DNA of 64,000 nt, from the NCBI GenBank assembly GCA_937990185.1, contig CALKBI010000034.1, positions 52,094 to 116,093 of the forward strand. The letters are read 5' to 3'. The first letter of the stretch is position 1. Each line of letters begins with the position of its first letter. Shown here in pieces: positions 24,657-33,332 of the stretch. The stretch comes from an uncultured Neomegalonema sp. GTDB taxonomy: Bacteria > Pseudomonadota > Alphaproteobacteria > Rhodobacterales > Rhodobacteraceae. A program made the translations under genes and the position numbers. The notes under the pieces are model-generated. The model was not told the DNA's origin. It did no database searches and worked only from the letters and a program-made list of their open reading frames with translations.

Positions 24657-25295
24657 CAACGTATCCGACGCCATGCCGATTGCCGCACGATCATCCATCA
24701 GCATTTTTGTTGCTTCGACGTGGAAGCCGGGAAAGTGCATCACGCCTTCATCATCGCGATTGGCAAAACCTTCGCCGGGGGCTTTGCCTGCCCAGCCGGA
24801 ATTCATGGCGATACAAGCGCCCTCAGGGATCGTACCGAATTTGCTTTCCCAATCGGCGAGATCATCGGGCGTCAGTTGGTAATCAGGGTTTTCTGCTGCT
24901 TGTGCGCGAACATCAATGACCACCAAGGGAAGGACCAGATCATCAAGCGGAATTTCATCTGCCGTCATGCCATCCGCGCTAAAGTGAATCGGCGCGTCGA
25001 TATGTGTGCCGCAATGTTCGACCATCGTATAACGGCGCGCGTTAAAGCCGTTCTCTGCAAAATTTGTGAGCTGTTCAATCTGCAAAGCCCAATCAGGAAT
25101 GTAAGTCGGAAAATCGGGTGTCAGTGTTTGGCTGAGGTCAACAACCCGGTGAAAGACATTCGCTGTTCTTGCAGCAGCTTCGCGGGTGGTGGTGGTTGCC
25201 GCTGCTGCGGTAACCGCGAGCGCAGCGCTCCCTTTAAAAAAGCTACGGCGATTGAGTCGTTCATGAAGGACGGCGTGGCAACCCGGTACACACAT
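24471..25295 (-). CDS. exported cyclase-family hydrolase (kynurenine-formamidase-like)
   Basis: A 274-residue metal-dependent amidohydrolase of the cyclase family (PF04199). The N-terminus carries a twin-arginine signal, NRRSFFKGSAALAVTAAAA, so the enzyme is expected to fold in the cytosol and work in the periplasm. The metal motif HCGTHIDAPIHF is at 94-105, and a second conserved patch is ASDTLSLDHG. Family members hydrolyse N-formylkynurenine, isatin or related cyclic amides; the substrate here is open. Being exported is less common than the cytosolic KynB form. Length and motifs are complete. The gene is monocistronic and separated from the DUF3228 gene by 84 bases. Confidence 0.88.
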   Translation of the reverse strand: MCVPGCHAVLHERLNRRSFFKGSAALAVTAAAATTTTREAAARTANVFHRVVDLSQTLTPDFPTYIPDWALQIEQLTNFAENGFNARRYTMVEHCGTHIDAPIHFSADGMTADEIPLDDLVLPLVVIDVRAQAAENPDYQLTPDDLADWESKFGTIPEGACIAMNSGWAGKAPGEGFANRDDEGVMHFPGFHVEATKMLMDDRAAIGMASDTLSLDHGASSTFDTHYAWLPSGRWGIECIAGLDDVPPAGATIVVAAPKIAGGTGGNCRIMALV

Positions 25296-25379
25296 GATTT
25301 TTCTCCCTGTAAATGATCCTCAATATCATGGCTCAAATTACCAGGAGTTCAACAGGTCGAGATCACGATTGAGCAAATT

Positions 25380-25982
25380 TTATTTTGGTTCAGCGCGCCG
25401 CACCGCTGCATGGTTTTCCCAAAAGGCCACGGCTTTTTCGTAAGCTGCTTTATCAATCGCAACCCCTGATCCCCCTTCGCTTGGACCTAACGCATTACGA
25501 AGTTGAGTGATGGGCGGCATCGGTGGTTCTGTCGGCGACAAAGTGCCCAGTGTGCTGACGATACCCCAGTCGCAATCGGGAACGTCTTCAGGAAAGGCAT
25601 CGGCTTCGATGAGGAGCTGCGCGTGACTATAGAGGATTACATCTAAATGCGTGGCAACCGGCGCTTCGAAATCTTCAAACCAGCGTTCCAGAACCGCGAG
25701 TTCTCCTTCGCGCCGCGCGATATAGCCGGATTTCAGTAACGGTCGATTTTCATCCGTAATCGGTGCAAACCCGCATCGCGTTTGTGACGGGTTTTCCAAA
25801 AACAAATGCTTACAAAAGGGCGCATACCCCTCAACCAGAGGCGTGCCGCTCGCAACCGCTTCATTGCATAGCGCGACCAAAGTCTCCGGTTCGATTCCAA
25901 CGATCCGAGTCCCGCTCGCCCCCGGTTCCCAGTTACGACGGGCAAAAGATGTAAGGGCAATTGCTGGTGCGGTGCGGGTCAT
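25380..25982 (-). CDS. DUF3228 family protein
   Basis: A 200-residue cytosolic protein with the hallmarks of DUF3228: FLENPSQTRCGFAPITDENR near residue 60, then LERWFEDFEAPVATHLDVIL and the acidic stretch DVPDCDWGIVSTLG. No catalytic function is known for the family. The ATG at 25980-25982 gives the usual full length. The gene lies between the cyclase gene and the DadA-like gene, all on the minus strand with gaps of about 85-90 bases, so co-expression is possible but not shown. Confidence 0.8.
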   Translation of the reverse strand: MTRTAPAIALTSFARRNWEPGASGTRIVGIEPETLVALCNEAVASGTPLVEGYAPFCKHLFLENPSQTRCGFAPITDENRPLLKSGYIARREGELAVLERWFEDFEAPVATHLDVILYSHAQLLIEADAFPEDVPDCDWGIVSTLGTLSPTEPPMPPITQLRNALGPSEGGSGVAIDKAAYEKAVAFWENHAAVRRAEPK

Positions 25983-26071
25983 AGCTTATGTCATTCTTTC
26001 GAGATGAAAGCCCTGAGGCAACGAAACTCTATCTTATGAGATCGAAGCCTCAGAGTGAACCCGCAACGCGC

Positions 26072-27331
26072 TTAGGCGGCTTTCGGAATTGCGCCCGCGA
26101 TAAAACTGTTCGAGCTGGATGCGGCAAGGATATTATCCGCAACAATCTCGGCGGTGGCGGCTGAGAGAGTCCAACCGAGATGACCGTGCCCCGTATTATA
26201 GAACACACCAGATTTGCTGCCCGCGCCAACCTTCGGCATCATATTCGGCATCATCGGGCGCAGACCGGCCCAAGGCACAGCATGTTCAGTCCGCACGTTG
26301 GGGAATAAATCCTCAACCCATTTTACCAAGGGGGCAATCCGGTCATTGCGAATGTCTTTGTTATAGCCGTTGAACTCAGCCGTCCCCGCAACGCGAAAAC
26401 GATCCGGCCCGAGGCGGCTCGTGACGACTTTTGCTTTGTCGTCCAGCAAGCTGACCCACGGCGCGGCGGCACGGCTTTCATCATCGTTCAGGTTCACAGT
26501 GATCGAATAGCCTTTCACCGGATAAATATTTACCCGGTCGCCGAGCTTGGCCGCCAGATCGCGGGACCCGACACCGGCACACATGACGATGGCATCGAAC
26601 AGCGCATCTTGCTGAGCCTCGCCTGAGGTCCAACCAATCCGGACGCCATCGCCAGAGTGGTTCAGCGTCTCAACCTGCGCGCCGTATTCGAATGTAGCAC
26701 CTCGGCGCTGGCAGGCTTTGCCTAACTCGCGGCTGTAATTATGAATATCGCCCGTGAAATCGCTTTTGGTGTAATAGCCGCCATAGAGATTGGCGGGCAG
26801 GGCAGGGTCAATCGCCTGCATTGCGGTGGCATCTACCGCTTCGCGCGATAAGCCGCCTTCCGCGAGCAGAGCATTCACCTTCGTCGCGTGATCGTAGTCT
26901 TTCTTGTTGTCATAGACATGCAAGATGCCACGTTCTTCGCAATCGAACGAGAAACCCTCTTGGGCGGCATGTTCTTTCAGGTGCTCACGCGCAGCAATCG
27001 CCAGCCGGACGGTTTCTACCGTGTTGTTCTGGTATTGCGGGATTGAGGCCATAAATTCGGCCATCCACGAATATTTGTGCCAGCTTGGTTTCGGATTAAC
27101 CAGCAGCGGAGCATCAGGGCTGAACATCCACTTGATGCCTTTGAAGATCGTGGACCATTGAGTCCAGACTTCAGCATTCGAGGCAGAAAGCTGACCGCCA
27201 TTCGCAAACGACGTTTCCATTGCTGCATAGCGGTTGCGATCAAAGACAGTGACCTCAAACCCTCGGTTGAGCAGCGCATAAGCAGTGGTAATGCCGGTAA
27301 TACCAGCACCAATAACAGCAATTTTCCGCAT
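26072..27331 (-). CDS. dadA: FAD-dependent D-amino-acid dehydrogenase (DadA-like), glycine-riboswitch controlled
   Basis: A 419-residue flavoenzyme that oxidises D-amino acids, or glycine-like amines, to imino acids and passes electrons to the respiratory chain. The FAD-binding motif IAVIGAGITGITTAYALLNR opens the protein. GGQLSASNAEVWTQW near residue 44 and the C-terminal AGLRPMMPNMMPKVG with YNTGHGHLGWTLS complete the DadA signature. ATG 27329-27331 begins the conserved MRKIAVIG; a longer frame adds 18 unlikely residues. A tandem glycine riboswitch lies immediately upstream, 50 bases from the start. This suggests that glycine, or an amino acid converted to it, is the relevant signal and perhaps the substrate; that is an inference. 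Confidence 0.9.
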   Translation of the reverse strand: MRKIAVIGAGITGITTAYALLNRGFEVTVFDRNRYAAMETSFANGGQLSASNAEVWTQWSTIFKGIKWMFSPDAPLLVNPKPSWHKYSWMAEFMASIPQYQNNTVETVRLAIAAREHLKEHAAQEGFSFDCEERGILHVYDNKKDYDHATKVNALLAEGGLSREAVDATAMQAIDPALPANLYGGYYTKSDFTGDIHNYSRELGKACQRRGATFEYGAQVETLNHSGDGVRIGWTSGEAQQDALFDAIVMCAGVGSRDLAAKLGDRVNIYPVKGYSITVNLNDDESRAAAPWVSLLDDKAKVVTSRLGPDRFRVAGTAEFNGYNKDIRNDRIAPLVKWVEDLFPNVRTEHAVPWAGLRPMMPNMMPKVGAGSKSGVFYNTGHGHLGWTLSAATAEIVADNILAASSSNSFIAGAIPKAA

Positions 27332-27380
27332 AATACGGTTCCTTCTCGCAAACAGGTCATGCCGGTAGACCGGCCCAATT

Positions 27381-27560
27381 CCCATCTGTCGCGGAACCTG
27401 AGAGTTTTGCCTGAGATAGCGGCCTCAGACGTCTCCTTCGGTGGGTGATCTTAGGATCACCGCTCTCCAGATTGCTGTCATCATGCAGTCCATTTGCCTG
27501 AGAGTTTCCGGGAAGTTGCTCCTTCGGCGCCGGACACGCTGTCCGATCTCTCCCGCATGA
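27381..27560 (-). promoter_or_regulatory. tandem glycine riboswitch
   Basis: Read on the minus strand, two successive aptamers are visible. The first has GCGGGAGAG, then CGCCGAAGGAGCAA, then AACTCTCAGGCAAA and GGACTG. The second has CTGGAGAG, then CACCGAAGGAG, then ATCTCAGGCAAAACTCTCAGG and GACAG. These are the conserved cores of the glycine (gcvT-type) aptamer, and the paired arrangement is the co-operative form. The downstream gene is the DadA-like dehydrogenase. No clear terminator stem was identified, so the switch may act on translation. Confidence 0.9.
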
Positions 27561-27648
27561 CAATATATCAGCACCCTGATTATGGCAGATTGACCCCAAT
27601 CTAGCAAGCCGATTGCGCTTGCTGGCTCATCAAGTTACTGCGGCTGGT

Positions 27649-28470
27649 ATGAAGGAAAAACGTGCAGTGATTGGTGTATTCGACTCTGGCTTAGGCGGGT
27701 TAACCGTGTTGGCCGCGCTGCGCCGTGCCATGCCGCAGCAGGATTTCTTATACCTCGGGGATAATGCCAATGCGCCTTACGGCGTTCGCACATCAGCAGA
27801 CGTAACGGCATTAACCAAATCTGCCATTGAGCGCCTTTTTGCGGAAGGGTGCGGGTTGGTCCTGATCGCTTGTAACACCGCGTCGGCTCTCGCTTTACGG
27901 ACATTGCAACAGGAATGGCTGCCGACGGTGGCCCCGGACCGCAGATTGCTCGGAGTGTTTGTCCCTTTGATCGAGGCATTGACCGGGCGGGGCTGGCAGG
28001 ATCAACCGGGCGCGGCTCCTCTTCAGAAAGCAGCATTTTTCGCAACGCCTGCTACGGTAAAAAGCGGTACGTTTACGGCGGAGGCCCAACGCCTTGCACC
28101 CGACTTGACGGTTATCGAGCAAGATTGCCCCGGCTTGGTTGATGCCATCGAGACAGGAAATCCTGTCGATGGCATTGTGAATCGAGCGGTTGCGACAGCT
28201 TTGAAAGGCGGCAAGCCCGATGTCGCATTATTGGGCTGCACACATTACCCCCATGCGGAAACAGCGTTTCGTGAGGCTCTACCGGCTGGCACGTCGATTA
28301 TGTCTCAGCCGCAAGTGGTCGCAGAAAGCCTCGCCTCATATCTAGAACGGCATCCCCAATTTCGGGGAGGCACAGGTTGGCTTGATTGCCTGACAACCGG
28401 CGATCCTGCTCATGTCAGCGCTCGTGCCGAAGCCTTGTTTCAGCGCGCCCTTCCGTTTGATGCTGCTTGA
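27649..28470 (+). CDS. murI: glutamate racemase
   Basis: Interconverts L- and D-glutamate, supplying D-Glu for peptidoglycan, in the cytosol. The 273-residue protein has the two catalytic cysteines: Cys75 in LIACNTASA and Cys197 in LLGCTHYPH. The N-terminal GVFDSGLGGLTVL box and the GDNANAPYG motif are also present. I prefer ATG 27649 over an upstream TTG at 27613; the ribosome site is weak in either case. The gene is divergent from the riboswitch-dadA unit and may share promoter DNA with it. Confidence 0.95.
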   Translation: MKEKRAVIGVFDSGLGGLTVLAALRRAMPQQDFLYLGDNANAPYGVRTSADVTALTKSAIERLFAEGCGLVLIACNTASALALRTLQQEWLPTVAPDRRLLGVFVPLIEALTGRGWQDQPGAAPLQKAAFFATPATVKSGTFTAEAQRLAPDLTVIEQDCPGLVDAIETGNPVDGIVNRAVATALKGGKPDVALLGCTHYPHAETAFREALPAGTSIMSQPQVVAESLASYLERHPQFRGGTGWLDCLTTGDPAHVSARAEALFQRALPFDAA

Positions 28471-28550
28471 AGAGTATCTAGCCTCAGCATTTGACTTTGC
28501 GTTGCCGATTACCTTGTTACCATAGGTGTGTGTCCAAGCCGGAGAGACTA

Positions 28551-29030
28551 ATGTCCAAAACCGATTTACCAATTCTCGAACAACGTCGCATTGAAGCGAA
28601 TATCATCAAGCCGATTTATGATGAAATGGTTGCGGAGCTTGGAGAAGAGCACGCCAAAAAGATTGTGGGCAATGCAATTATCAAAAACTCCATCGAACAG
28701 GGCCGCGCCTATGCCGAAAGCGAAGACGGCGAAGCGAGCTTAGAGAGTTTCCACGCCCTCCTGCCACAATGGAAGGCAAACGGTGCATTGGAACTCGACA
28801 TGCTGAAGGAAACGAAAACCGAGGTGCATTACAACGTAACGCGGTGTCGATACGCTGAGATGTACCGCGAAATGGGCATCGGCGATATCGGCCATCTGCT
28901 ATCTTGCAACCGCGATGGCACGTTCTGCACTGGCTATAGTCCAGACATCACCCTAGAACGCACCCAGACAATTATGGGAGGCGCAAGCCACTGCGATTTT
29001 CGCTATCGGACAAAAACCGACAAGGCCTAA
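28551..29030 (+). CDS. L-2-amino-thiazoline-4-carboxylate hydrolase family protein
   Basis: A 159-residue protein of the ATC-hydrolase family (PF14196), which in some pseudomonads takes part in converting aminothiazoline carboxylate to cysteine. The conserved features are LPILEQRRIEANIIKPIYDE at the front, then FNVTRCRYAEMYRE-like VHYNVTRCRYAEMYREMG, LLSCNRDG, and the ending IMGGASHCDFRYRTK. The three cysteines, in TRCRYAE, SCNRD and SHCDFRY, are retained. GGAGAG lies a few bases before ATG 28551. Most family members have not been tested, so the substrate is uncertain. It follows murI by 80 bases on the same strand. Confidence 0.8.
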   Translation: MSKTDLPILEQRRIEANIIKPIYDEMVAELGEEHAKKIVGNAIIKNSIEQGRAYAESEDGEASLESFHALLPQWKANGALELDMLKETKTEVHYNVTRCRYAEMYREMGIGDIGHLLSCNRDGTFCTGYSPDITLERTQTIMGGASHCDFRYRTKTDKA

Positions 29031-29079
29031 TCGCTCCGAAGAACAGCATAACGCGAAGGCGACAGTCTTTAAGAATGCA

Positions 29080-29883
29080 TCAGCAATCCGACTGACGCAC
29101 TTCCAAATCTGACAACGTTGCTTTCAGCGCAAAATCCACATAGTCGAGCTTCAGGTCAGTCAGGACACCATTCTCAAACAGAACTGCTTCAAACAAGAAT
29201 TTAGGGATTGCTCCGTCACCTTCGCCTCCGGTCTCTGGAGGGTAATAGACGGTATCAACTTTCCATCGCGCTAAACCTTCCAGCGCATCATCCTTGTCGC
29301 CTTCGGTTTTGTCATCGTCATCAACTGATAAAATCCGTGTAACGGCGTAGAAAGTTGGCGCGTCTACATCACCGTCAAAGATCATCGCAGCATGGCGATC
29401 TTCTCCGGCTTTGGCGGCAGTCAGCAATTCTCGGATATGGGCGACCGGCGTCAGTAAAGCATCATCATATGATTGGTCTTCCGCTTCTTTGTAATCGACA
29501 TGGGCACTGCTTTTTTCCGCATCAACGATCAACTCACCACTGGCTTTCTGTCCCGCCTCGCCATTTAATTCGATGGTGCGGGTGAAGCGGTATTTGCCAC
29601 CATCTGCGGCTTCGAAGGCCGTCAAACGATAATCTTGCACGATTGGGGATTCATTACGGGCCAAGCGAACCACGAAGCGCTCGTTCGTTGCATAGCCTTG
29701 GCAAGCATCATCAAGGTCAAAGACATAGCGCCCTTCTGCGCCCACAATGCCGGAATTTGTACCAGAAGACTCGAATGAAATTTCGTAGACAGCCCGATAA
29801 CTGGCAAGATCAATCTCTTGATTTTCCGCAAGGGCGGGCATCACAAACATCAAAGAGAGTGCGAGGGCGATTTTTTGTTTCAT
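29080..29883 (-). CDS. eipB: EipB-type cell-envelope integrity protein (DUF1849)
   Basis: A 267-residue periplasmic protein. Residues 1-19 are a signal peptide (MKQKIALALSLMFVMPALA). The DUF1849 family forms a spiral beta fold that supports envelope integrity; Brucella EipB is the studied member. Conserved features here are LASYRAVYEISF, the DDACQGYATNERF segment and a C-terminal cysteine. Cys61 and the terminal Cys267 are the only two cysteines in the mature protein and match the disulfide known in EipB. The start MKQKIA was chosen because the longer frame adds a non-signal front. It is followed by mazG upstream on the same strand. Confidence 0.85.
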   Translation of the reverse strand: MKQKIALALSLMFVMPALAENQEIDLASYRAVYEISFESSGTNSGIVGAEGRYVFDLDDACQGYATNERFVVRLARNESPIVQDYRLTAFEAADGGKYRFTRTIELNGEAGQKASGELIVDAEKSSAHVDYKEAEDQSYDDALLTPVAHIRELLTAAKAGEDRHAAMIFDGDVDAPTFYAVTRILSVDDDDKTEGDKDDALEGLARWKVDTVYYPPETGGEGDGAIPKFLFEAVLFENGVLTDLKLDYVDFALKATLSDLEVRQSDC

Positions 29884-29937
29884 GACAGAGCCTTCTTTGG
29901 ATTGGCTCATATTCTACTTTGTATGTCTAACGTCAAG

Positions 29938-30738
29938 TCACGATCCGGTTTTCTCCGCGTGTTTTACCTCGTCCCAAAGGGCATCCATCTCACCTAAGGT
30001 CGATTGAGCAGGTGTTCGCCCTTTCGCTTCGAGCGCCTTTTCAACACCCCGAAACCTACGTTCAAATTTTTTGTTTGTTGCGATAAGTGCTTGTTCTGCA
30101 TCTACTCCGAGATGCTGCCCCAGCACGGCAACTGTGAAGAGAAGATCGCCATACTCCTCCGCAATTTTTTCCTGATCTCCTGCTGCTATTTCATCGGCTA
30201 ATTCAGCAGCTTCTTCGGCGACTTTTTCTGTCACACCGGAAGAATCAGGCCAATCAAAGCCGACGCGAGCGGCGCGCTTTTGTAGTTTTTGTGCGCGGAC
30301 TAGGGCGGGCAGCGCGAGAGCAACGCCATCCAAAGCGCTTTTGCCCGTGCCGCCAGCCTTTGAGCGTTCGGCAGCTTTTACCTCTTCCCAGTGGCGGGTT
30401 TGGGCTTCAGCGCTTTCGACAACCGCATCCCCAAAAACATGAGGATGGCGGTGGATCATCTTTTCTGTGATGGCGCGGGCAACATCGTCAAAGGCAAACG
30501 CGCCTTCTTCTTCTGCCATTCGGCTGTGATAGACGACCTGCAACAGCAAATCACCTAACTCGCCTTTAAGATCCTCGCGCGAGCCGGAAGCGATGGCTTC
30601 TGCAACCTCGTAAGCTTCTTCGATGGTATAAGGCGCGATCGTTTCGAAGGTTTGTTCAATATCCCAAGGACATCCTGATTGTGGATCGCGCAAACGGCGC
30701 ATCACGTCGATCAGTTCGTCTATTGGCTTGTCAGTCAT
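29938..30738 (-). CDS. mazG: nucleoside triphosphate pyrophosphohydrolase
   Basis: Hydrolyses nucleoside triphosphates to monophosphate and pyrophosphate; in bacteria it clears abnormal nucleotides and affects starvation survival. The 266-residue protein has the two MazG domains of the full-length type. The first carries LRDPQSGCPWDIEQTFETIA and EEAYEVAEAI, and ELGDLLLQVVYHSRMAEE. The second carries EVAEEAAELADEI-type helices and EEYGDLLFTVAVLGQHLG. The metal-binding EExxE and ExxD motifs are intact in both. Gene order mazG-eipB on the minus strand suggests a shared transcript (54-base gap). Confidence 0.95.
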   Translation of the reverse strand: MTDKPIDELIDVMRRLRDPQSGCPWDIEQTFETIAPYTIEEAYEVAEAIASGSREDLKGELGDLLLQVVYHSRMAEEEGAFAFDDVARAITEKMIHRHPHVFGDAVVESAEAQTRHWEEVKAAERSKAGGTGKSALDGVALALPALVRAQKLQKRAARVGFDWPDSSGVTEKVAEEAAELADEIAAGDQEKIAEEYGDLLFTVAVLGQHLGVDAEQALIATNKKFERRFRGVEKALEAKGRTPAQSTLGEMDALWDEVKHAEKTGS

Positions 30739-30888
30739 CCGGTATCCCCTGCTATATTGCAGGTACGCTAGAGTATTTCATCTCCTGAGTCAGTCGTGAG
30801 TAAGAGGCACCCGAAGATGCGTTGCATAAAAATGAAATAGGTTTTGTGCGCGTTCAATAACCGCTGATCCAAGTTATTTGATACCTCA

Positions 30889-30920
30889 GAAGAAGGCCCC
30901 GAATTATTCAATCCGGAGCC
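30889..30920 (-). terminator. probable terminator of the TRAP operon
   Basis: On the minus strand, 20 bases after the dctP stop, GGCTCCGGA pairs with TTCGGGGCC across a seven-base loop, with two G-T wobbles, and is followed by a T-rich TTCTTCT. The weak T-tail lowers confidence. Confidence 0.55.
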
Positions 30921-30939
30921 TATAAAAGAAAATGACGGA

Positions 30940-31974
30940 TTATCCGTAACGATACGGACGTCCGGCCTTTTCCATAGTCGCGTTATACTTTTTGAAGATG
31001 TCGACAACCTTTGCCTTAGTCTCGGACTCAGCGGCGATTTCATCCCAGAACTTAACAGCAGCCTGTTCGACTTGCGCCCATTCTTCGTCAGGAATTGAGG
31101 TCAACTCCATTTTCGGGCCATTGACGCGCAAGTCTGCTTCGCCGCCCCAGTACCACCATTGGCGATAATAATGCGAGCTATCCATGGTGATCTTGAGCAG
31201 TTCTTTAAGGTGATCGGGTAGCTCTTGATAACGATCCATATTCGCGAAAAATGATCCCGCCCAAGCGCCTGAGATATTATTGGTCAGGAAATAGTTCGTC
31301 ACATCGGCCCAACCGACTGTGTAATCTTCGGTAATGCCCGACCATGCGATGCCGTCAAGCTCGCCGGTTTGGACGGCGACTTCAATATCCTCCCAAGGCA
31401 GTGTCACTGGTACAACGCCGAATTGCGACATAAAGCGCCCGGCTGTCGGGAAGGTAAAGACGCGCTTGCCTTTCAAATCGTTAAGGCTGCGGATTGGGTC
31501 TTTTGTTGCGAAGTGGCAAGGGTCCCATGCGCCAGCACTCAGATGTTTTACTCCAACGGCTGCATATTCTTTGTCCCAGATTTCGTTGAGGCCGTATTGA
31601 TTAAACAGTACTGGCACATCGAGCGAATAACGGCTCGCAAACGGGAAATAACCGCCAAACACCGTTACCTCTGTAGGCGAGGCCATTGAGTCATCATCGG
31701 ATTGCACCGCGTCGATGGTTCCTTTTTGCATCGCGCGGAATAACTCGCCGGTTGGGACAAGCTGATCGGCGAAGAAAAGCTCGATCTCCATCTCGTCTTT
31801 GGCGATTTTGTTGAAGCTGTCGATGGCGGGTTTGATGACATGCTCTGCTAATGCCGGGCCGGCATAGGTCTGCAAGCGCCACTTTATTTTAGATTGAGCG
31901 TGCACAGCCGGAGCGGCGAGGCCAGTGGCCCCAGCGATAGCACCACCGGCGATAAACTTACGTCTCGTTGTCAT
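30940..31974 (-). CDS. dctP: TRAP transporter substrate-binding protein (DctP family)
   Basis: A periplasmic receptor of 344 residues. Its twin-arginine signal, TTRRKFIAGGAIAGATGLAA then PAVHA, directs it through Tat. The DctP fold is recognisable by IKWRLQTYAGPALAEHVIKP, ELFFADQLVPTGELFRAMQK and the ligand-clamp region with GKRVFTFPTAGRFMSQFG. The sequence resembles the subgroup annotated for mannitol/chloroaromatic or keto-acid uptake, but the ligand cannot be decided. It is the last gene of dctQ-dctM-dctP on the minus strand, 35 bases after dctM, and a terminator-like hairpin follows it. Confidence 0.92.
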   Translation of the reverse strand: MTTRRKFIAGGAIAGATGLAAPAVHAQSKIKWRLQTYAGPALAEHVIKPAIDSFNKIAKDEMEIELFFADQLVPTGELFRAMQKGTIDAVQSDDDSMASPTEVTVFGGYFPFASRYSLDVPVLFNQYGLNEIWDKEYAAVGVKHLSAGAWDPCHFATKDPIRSLNDLKGKRVFTFPTAGRFMSQFGVVPVTLPWEDIEVAVQTGELDGIAWSGITEDYTVGWADVTNYFLTNNISGAWAGSFFANMDRYQELPDHLKELLKITMDSSHYYRQWWYWGGEADLRVNGPKMELTSIPDEEWAQVEQAAVKFWDEIAAESETKAKVVDIFKKYNATMEKAGRPYRYG

Positions 31975-32009
31975 GGTCTCTCTCCTTATTGCAGTTCAGT
32001 CGTTTCGTT

Positions 32010-33332
32010 TCAGGTGCCGTAAACTGTGTTGGGCAGCCACATCGCGATTTGTGGAAACATCATGATCAGCGACAGCGCGAGAAGCATCACAAGAACAAAC
32101 GGCAGAATAGAAGCGTAGATGTCGCGCAAGGTGATCTCTGGAGGAGCCATCGCGCGCATCAAAAACAGGTTGTAACCGAAGGGCGGCGTCATATACGCGA
32201 TCTGCGTGGTAATCGTGTAGAGCACACCGTACCAGATGAGGTCAAAACCCAGCACTTTTACCAGCGGTACGTAGAGTGGGGCGACAATCACCAGCATCGC
32301 GGTATCATCCAAAAACGTCCCCATGAGCAGAAAGCTCAACTGCATGAGGATCAGGATAGTCCACGGATCGAGTCCAAGCTGATCGGTGAACAGATTGTCG
32401 ATGGCTTTTACAGCGCCAAGCCCGTCGAACACTGCACCAAAACCAAGTGCGGCAAGAATGATCCACATGAACATGCAGGAAATGCCGAGCGTCTTGCGAA
32501 CGGAATTTTCGAAAACTTCACGGGTCATTCGGCCTTTGAGAGTTGCTGCAGTAAACGCGGTCATCGCTCCAATCGCCGAACTTTCAACGAGGCTTGTCCA
32601 TCCGTTTACAAAAGGGATCATCATCGAGAAAAAGATCGCAAGCGGCAAAAGACCTGAAAGTAACAGGCGATACTTTTCCGCACGGCTGATCGTGCGCTCA
32701 TCTAAGGGTAAGGGCGGGCCAAGATGCGGCTGTATCCGGCATCTTACGTAGATATAGACGATGAACATTGCCGCCATCATCAAGCCTGGTACGACGCCTG
32801 CCAACCAGAGTTGGCCAACCGGTTGCCGCGCAATCATCGCATATAGAACAAGGACAACAGATGGCGGGACGAGAATCCCGAGGCTTGATCCCGCCTGAAT
32901 AACGCCCGTCACCATGCGCTTATCATAGCCACGCCGCAATAACTCTGGCAGAGCGATTGTTGCGCCGATGGCCATACCCGCAACCGATAATCCGTTCATA
33001 GCGGAGACAAGCACCATCAGGCCAATCGTACCAATCGCAAGCCCGCCATTGATTGGTCCCATCCAGACGTGGAACATCTTGTAGAGGTCGTCAGCAATCT
33101 TTGATTCCGACAGCACATAACCCATGAAGATGAACATCGGCAGTGTCAGCAACGGATACCATTTCATCAACTTCATGGCGGAGGAGAACGGCAAGTCCGT
33201 CCCGCCCGTTCCATAAAGAGCCATCGCCGCGACTGCTGCCACACCACCGATCGCGCCGAACACACGCTGGCCCGTCATGAGCATCAGCATCATCGAAGAG
33301 AACATTAAGATGGCGATCATTTCATGAGACAT
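32010..33332 (-). CDS. dctM: TRAP transporter large permease (DctM family)
   Basis: A 440-residue inner-membrane protein with about twelve hydrophobic helices, the sodium-coupled channel subunit of a TRAP transporter. Family features include MLMTGQRVFGAIGGVAAVAA near the N-terminus, GLSVAGMAIGATIALPELLR, VIQAGSSLGILVPPSVVLVL (the SLG.L.PPS motif) and, late, QIAYMTPPFGYNLFLMRA. Its ATG shares one base with the dctQ stop (TGATG), a translationally coupled junction. It would work with the receptor encoded just downstream; the likely substrate is an organic acid, given the neighbouring oxidase and oxoprolinase genes (inference). Confidence 0.94.
   Translation of the reverse strand: MSHEMIAILMFSSMMLMLMTGQRVFGAIGGVAAVAAMALYGTGGTDLPFSSAMKLMKWYPLLTLPMFIFMGYVLSESKIADDLYKMFHVWMGPINGGLAIGTIGLMVLVSAMNGLSVAGMAIGATIALPELLRRGYDKRMVTGVIQAGSSLGILVPPSVVLVLYAMIARQPVGQLWLAGVVPGLMMAAMFIVYIYVRCRIQPHLGPPLPLDERTISRAEKYRLLLSGLLPLAIFFSMMIPFVNGWTSLVESSAIGAMTAFTAATLKGRMTREVFENSVRKTLGISCMFMWIILAALGFGAVFDGLGAVKAIDNLFTDQLGLDPWTILILMQLSFLLMGTFLDDTAMLVIVAPLYVPLVKVLGFDLIWYGVLYTITTQIAYMTPPFGYNLFLMRAMAPPEITLRDIYASILPFVLVMLLALSLIMMFPQIAMWLPNTVYGT

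Noticed and set aside
31968..32657. 229-codon frame antisense to dctM
   Set aside because: Shadow of the permease gene; extremely rich in His, Lys, Arg and Gln.
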